A stretch of DNA of 64,000 nucleotides, from assembly GCF_011405515.1 (NCBI RefSeq), contig NZ_AP022671.1:806001-870000 (forward strand), written 5' to 3'. The notes under the pieces are model-generated. The model did no database searches. It was not told the origin of the DNA and was given only the letters and a program-made list of their open reading frames with translations. Made by a program: the position numbers and the translations under genes. This document shows, in pieces, positions 62,926 through 64,000 of the stretch. Each line of letters begins with the position of its first letter. Position 1 is the stretch's first letter. The stretch comes from Nitrospira sp. KM1. Its GTDB lineage: Bacteria > Nitrospirota > Nitrospiria > Nitrospirales > Nitrospiraceae.

Positions 62926-64000
62926 TAGGCCTGTCCGCGATCTGCCGTTTCTGGGACGCCAAACCATGCGTCAACGATGTGGTCTAATTCTTCCGCCTCG
63001 AATGGTTTCAGTAGATAGGCCTGTGCGCCCATGCTGATCGCACGAACTGCCGCATCCTTCGCCCCGGACGCCGTGACCATAATGATTGGTAGCTGCTGAT
63101 CCTTCTGCCTGATCCGCTTCAATACCTCCATACCGTCAAGAGAGGGAATGCCGATGTCGAGGATCATTCCTGAGAAGGTTTCAGCCCTTACGGCCTCCAT
63201 GGCTTGCAGACCGTCACTTTCGGTCCGCACGTCGTAGCCTTTAGCCTGTAATCGATCCCCCAGCATCTGCCGGATGTCCATGTCGTCATCCACAACGAGA
63301 ATTTTTGGCATACCATCCATGCTTCCCAAAGAGGGGGCTCCTACGAAGGAACGCAACGGAAGGGATACGCAAAACTCCGCGCCGCCGGGCTGTCCGCTTG
63401 CGACAACGATGGATCCACCATGAAGCTCCACCAGTGTGCGAACGATAGAAAGCCCCAATCCCAATCCCTTTGTCCCCGTGCGCCTTCCTTTCAGTTTGAA
63501 AAAAGGATCGAAGATCTTATCGGCGAATTCAGGTGCGACTCCCGGTCCCGTATCCAAAACAATGATCTCAACAGTCCGCAGACCTTCCTGCCGTACCGTC
63601 ACGATGATGCGGCCCTCTTCCGGTGTGAATTTGATCGCGTTCTGCACCAGATTGGTCACGATTTGAAAAAGGCGATCTTGGTCCGCCCACACGGAAAGAA
63701 CCTGGGTCGGATATAGGGCTTCGAGCTGCTGTCTTTTTGCTTGAGCCAATGGCCGCATCTGCTCGACCGCATCTGCGACCACCCTCGCAAGATCGATATC
63801 GCTGGGCATGAGTTCGAGACGGCCTGTCTGGATCCTGGTCCGATCCAATAATTCTTCGATCATACGGATGAGGCGGTCGGAATTCTCGAGAACCCGCGAC
63901 AGATAACGTTGCTGTTTCTCATTCACCGGACCGGCCAAGCCGTCCAACATATTCTGAAGGAAACCCTTAATGGATGTGAGAGGGGTCTTCAGCTCGTGAG
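62925..64000 (-). CDS. Hybrid sensor histidine kinase (partial, N-terminus beyond the right edge)
   Basis: The visible 358 codons begin in the H-box (HELKTPLTSIKGFLQNML, phospho-His next to the window edge). They continue with HisKA (DRLIRMIEELLDRTRIQTGR), then HATPase with N-box LVQNAIKFTPEEG, G1 LDTGPGVAPEFADKIFDPFF and G2 GTKGLGLGLSIVRTLVELHG. A C-terminal receiver follows (ILVVDDDMDIRQMLGDRLQA, MILDIGIPSLDGMEVL, YLLKPF). The sensory part is out of view. It is translationally coupled to the FadL-family gene. Confidence 0.93.
   Translation of the reverse strand, partial: HELKTPLTSIKGFLQNMLDGLAGPVNEKQQRYLSRVLENSDRLIRMIEELLDRTRIQTGRLELMPSDIDLARVVADAVEQMRPLAQAKRQQLEALYPTQVLSVWADQDRLFQIVTNLVQNAIKFTPEEGRIIVTVRQEGLRTVEIIVLDTGPGVAPEFADKIFDPFFKLKGRRTGTKGLGLGLSIVRTLVELHGGSIVVASGQPGGAEFCVSLPLRSFVGAPSLGSMDGMPKILVVDDDMDIRQMLGDRLQAKGYDVRTESDGLQAMEAVRAETFSGMILDIGIPSLDGMEVLKRIRQKDQQLPIIMVTASGAKDAAVRAISMGAQAYLLKPFEAEELDHIVDAWFGVPETADRGQA

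Overview
This window reads as a bacterial chromosome of moderately high GC. It most resembles the genus Nitrospira (phylum Nitrospirota). That placement is an inference from protein character and gene neighbourhoods, not from a database search. Apart from one short degraded island at about 25.3-29.5 kb, it is densely coded core genome.

Layout. (1) 1-10.8 kb, minus strand: a Pil-Chp-like chemosensory operon. In transcription order it has a promoter, a periplasmic c-type heme protein (Tll0287/DUF3365-like), a single-domain response regulator, a CheW, a methyl-accepting receptor, a hybrid CheA with three Hpt domains, two divergent CheW-like proteins, a response regulator with a long coiled coil, and a degenerate Hpt-like protein that runs off the left edge. 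(2) 11.0-24.3 kb, minus strand: a cobalamin regulon with two cobalamin riboswitches. The first precedes btuF-btuC-btuD. The second precedes a TonB-dependent receptor, a CWC-type cysteine-rich protein, pduO-type adenosyltransferase, cobQ, cobU, cobT, cobS, cbiB, cobD and cbiZ. Together these import corrinoids, adenosylate them, amidate the ring, attach aminopropanol phosphate, add the lower ligand, and (CbiZ) strip and remodel foreign corrinoids. (3) rpmB and a small membrane-anchored protein. (4) 25.0-29.5 kb: tRNA-Gly(CCC) surrounded by tRNA-derived repeats, with a decayed integrated element holding broken integrase, patatin-like lipoprotein and small exported protein genes.

(5) 29.5-50.3 kb, minus strand: housekeeping genes tyrS, comEA-like, gcvH, ndk, mtnA, an orphan ribbon-helix-helix protein, comEC, glmM, folP, ftsH, hpt, tilS and ribF. 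These are followed by a tetrapyrrole cluster (hemB, CBS protein, cobA-hemD fusion, hemC, zinc-ribbon membrane protein, hemA, ccsA/hemX) that makes uroporphyrinogen III and precorrin-2. It therefore supplies heme and, in principle, the corrin or heme d1 branches. (6) The strand switches at 50.30 kb. The plus strand carries a divergent RsmI-like methyltransferase, a YggX-like protein, two bifunctional-nuclease-family proteins, rplM-rpsI, argC-argJ, rpsB-tsf-pyrH-frr and alr. Interspersed minus-strand units are a TusA-like protein, a secreted glycine-rich protein with its own strong promoter and terminator, and tRNA-Leu(CAA). (7) The right edge holds a FadL-family outer-membrane protein and the C-terminal part of a hybrid histidine kinase.

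No CRISPR array, intact transposon, rRNA operon or recognisable defence system was seen. The least conventional parts are the heme-headed chemosensory operon, the paired cobalamin riboswitches with apparently different expression platforms, and the tRNA-Gly locus with its layered integration scars and pseudogenes.
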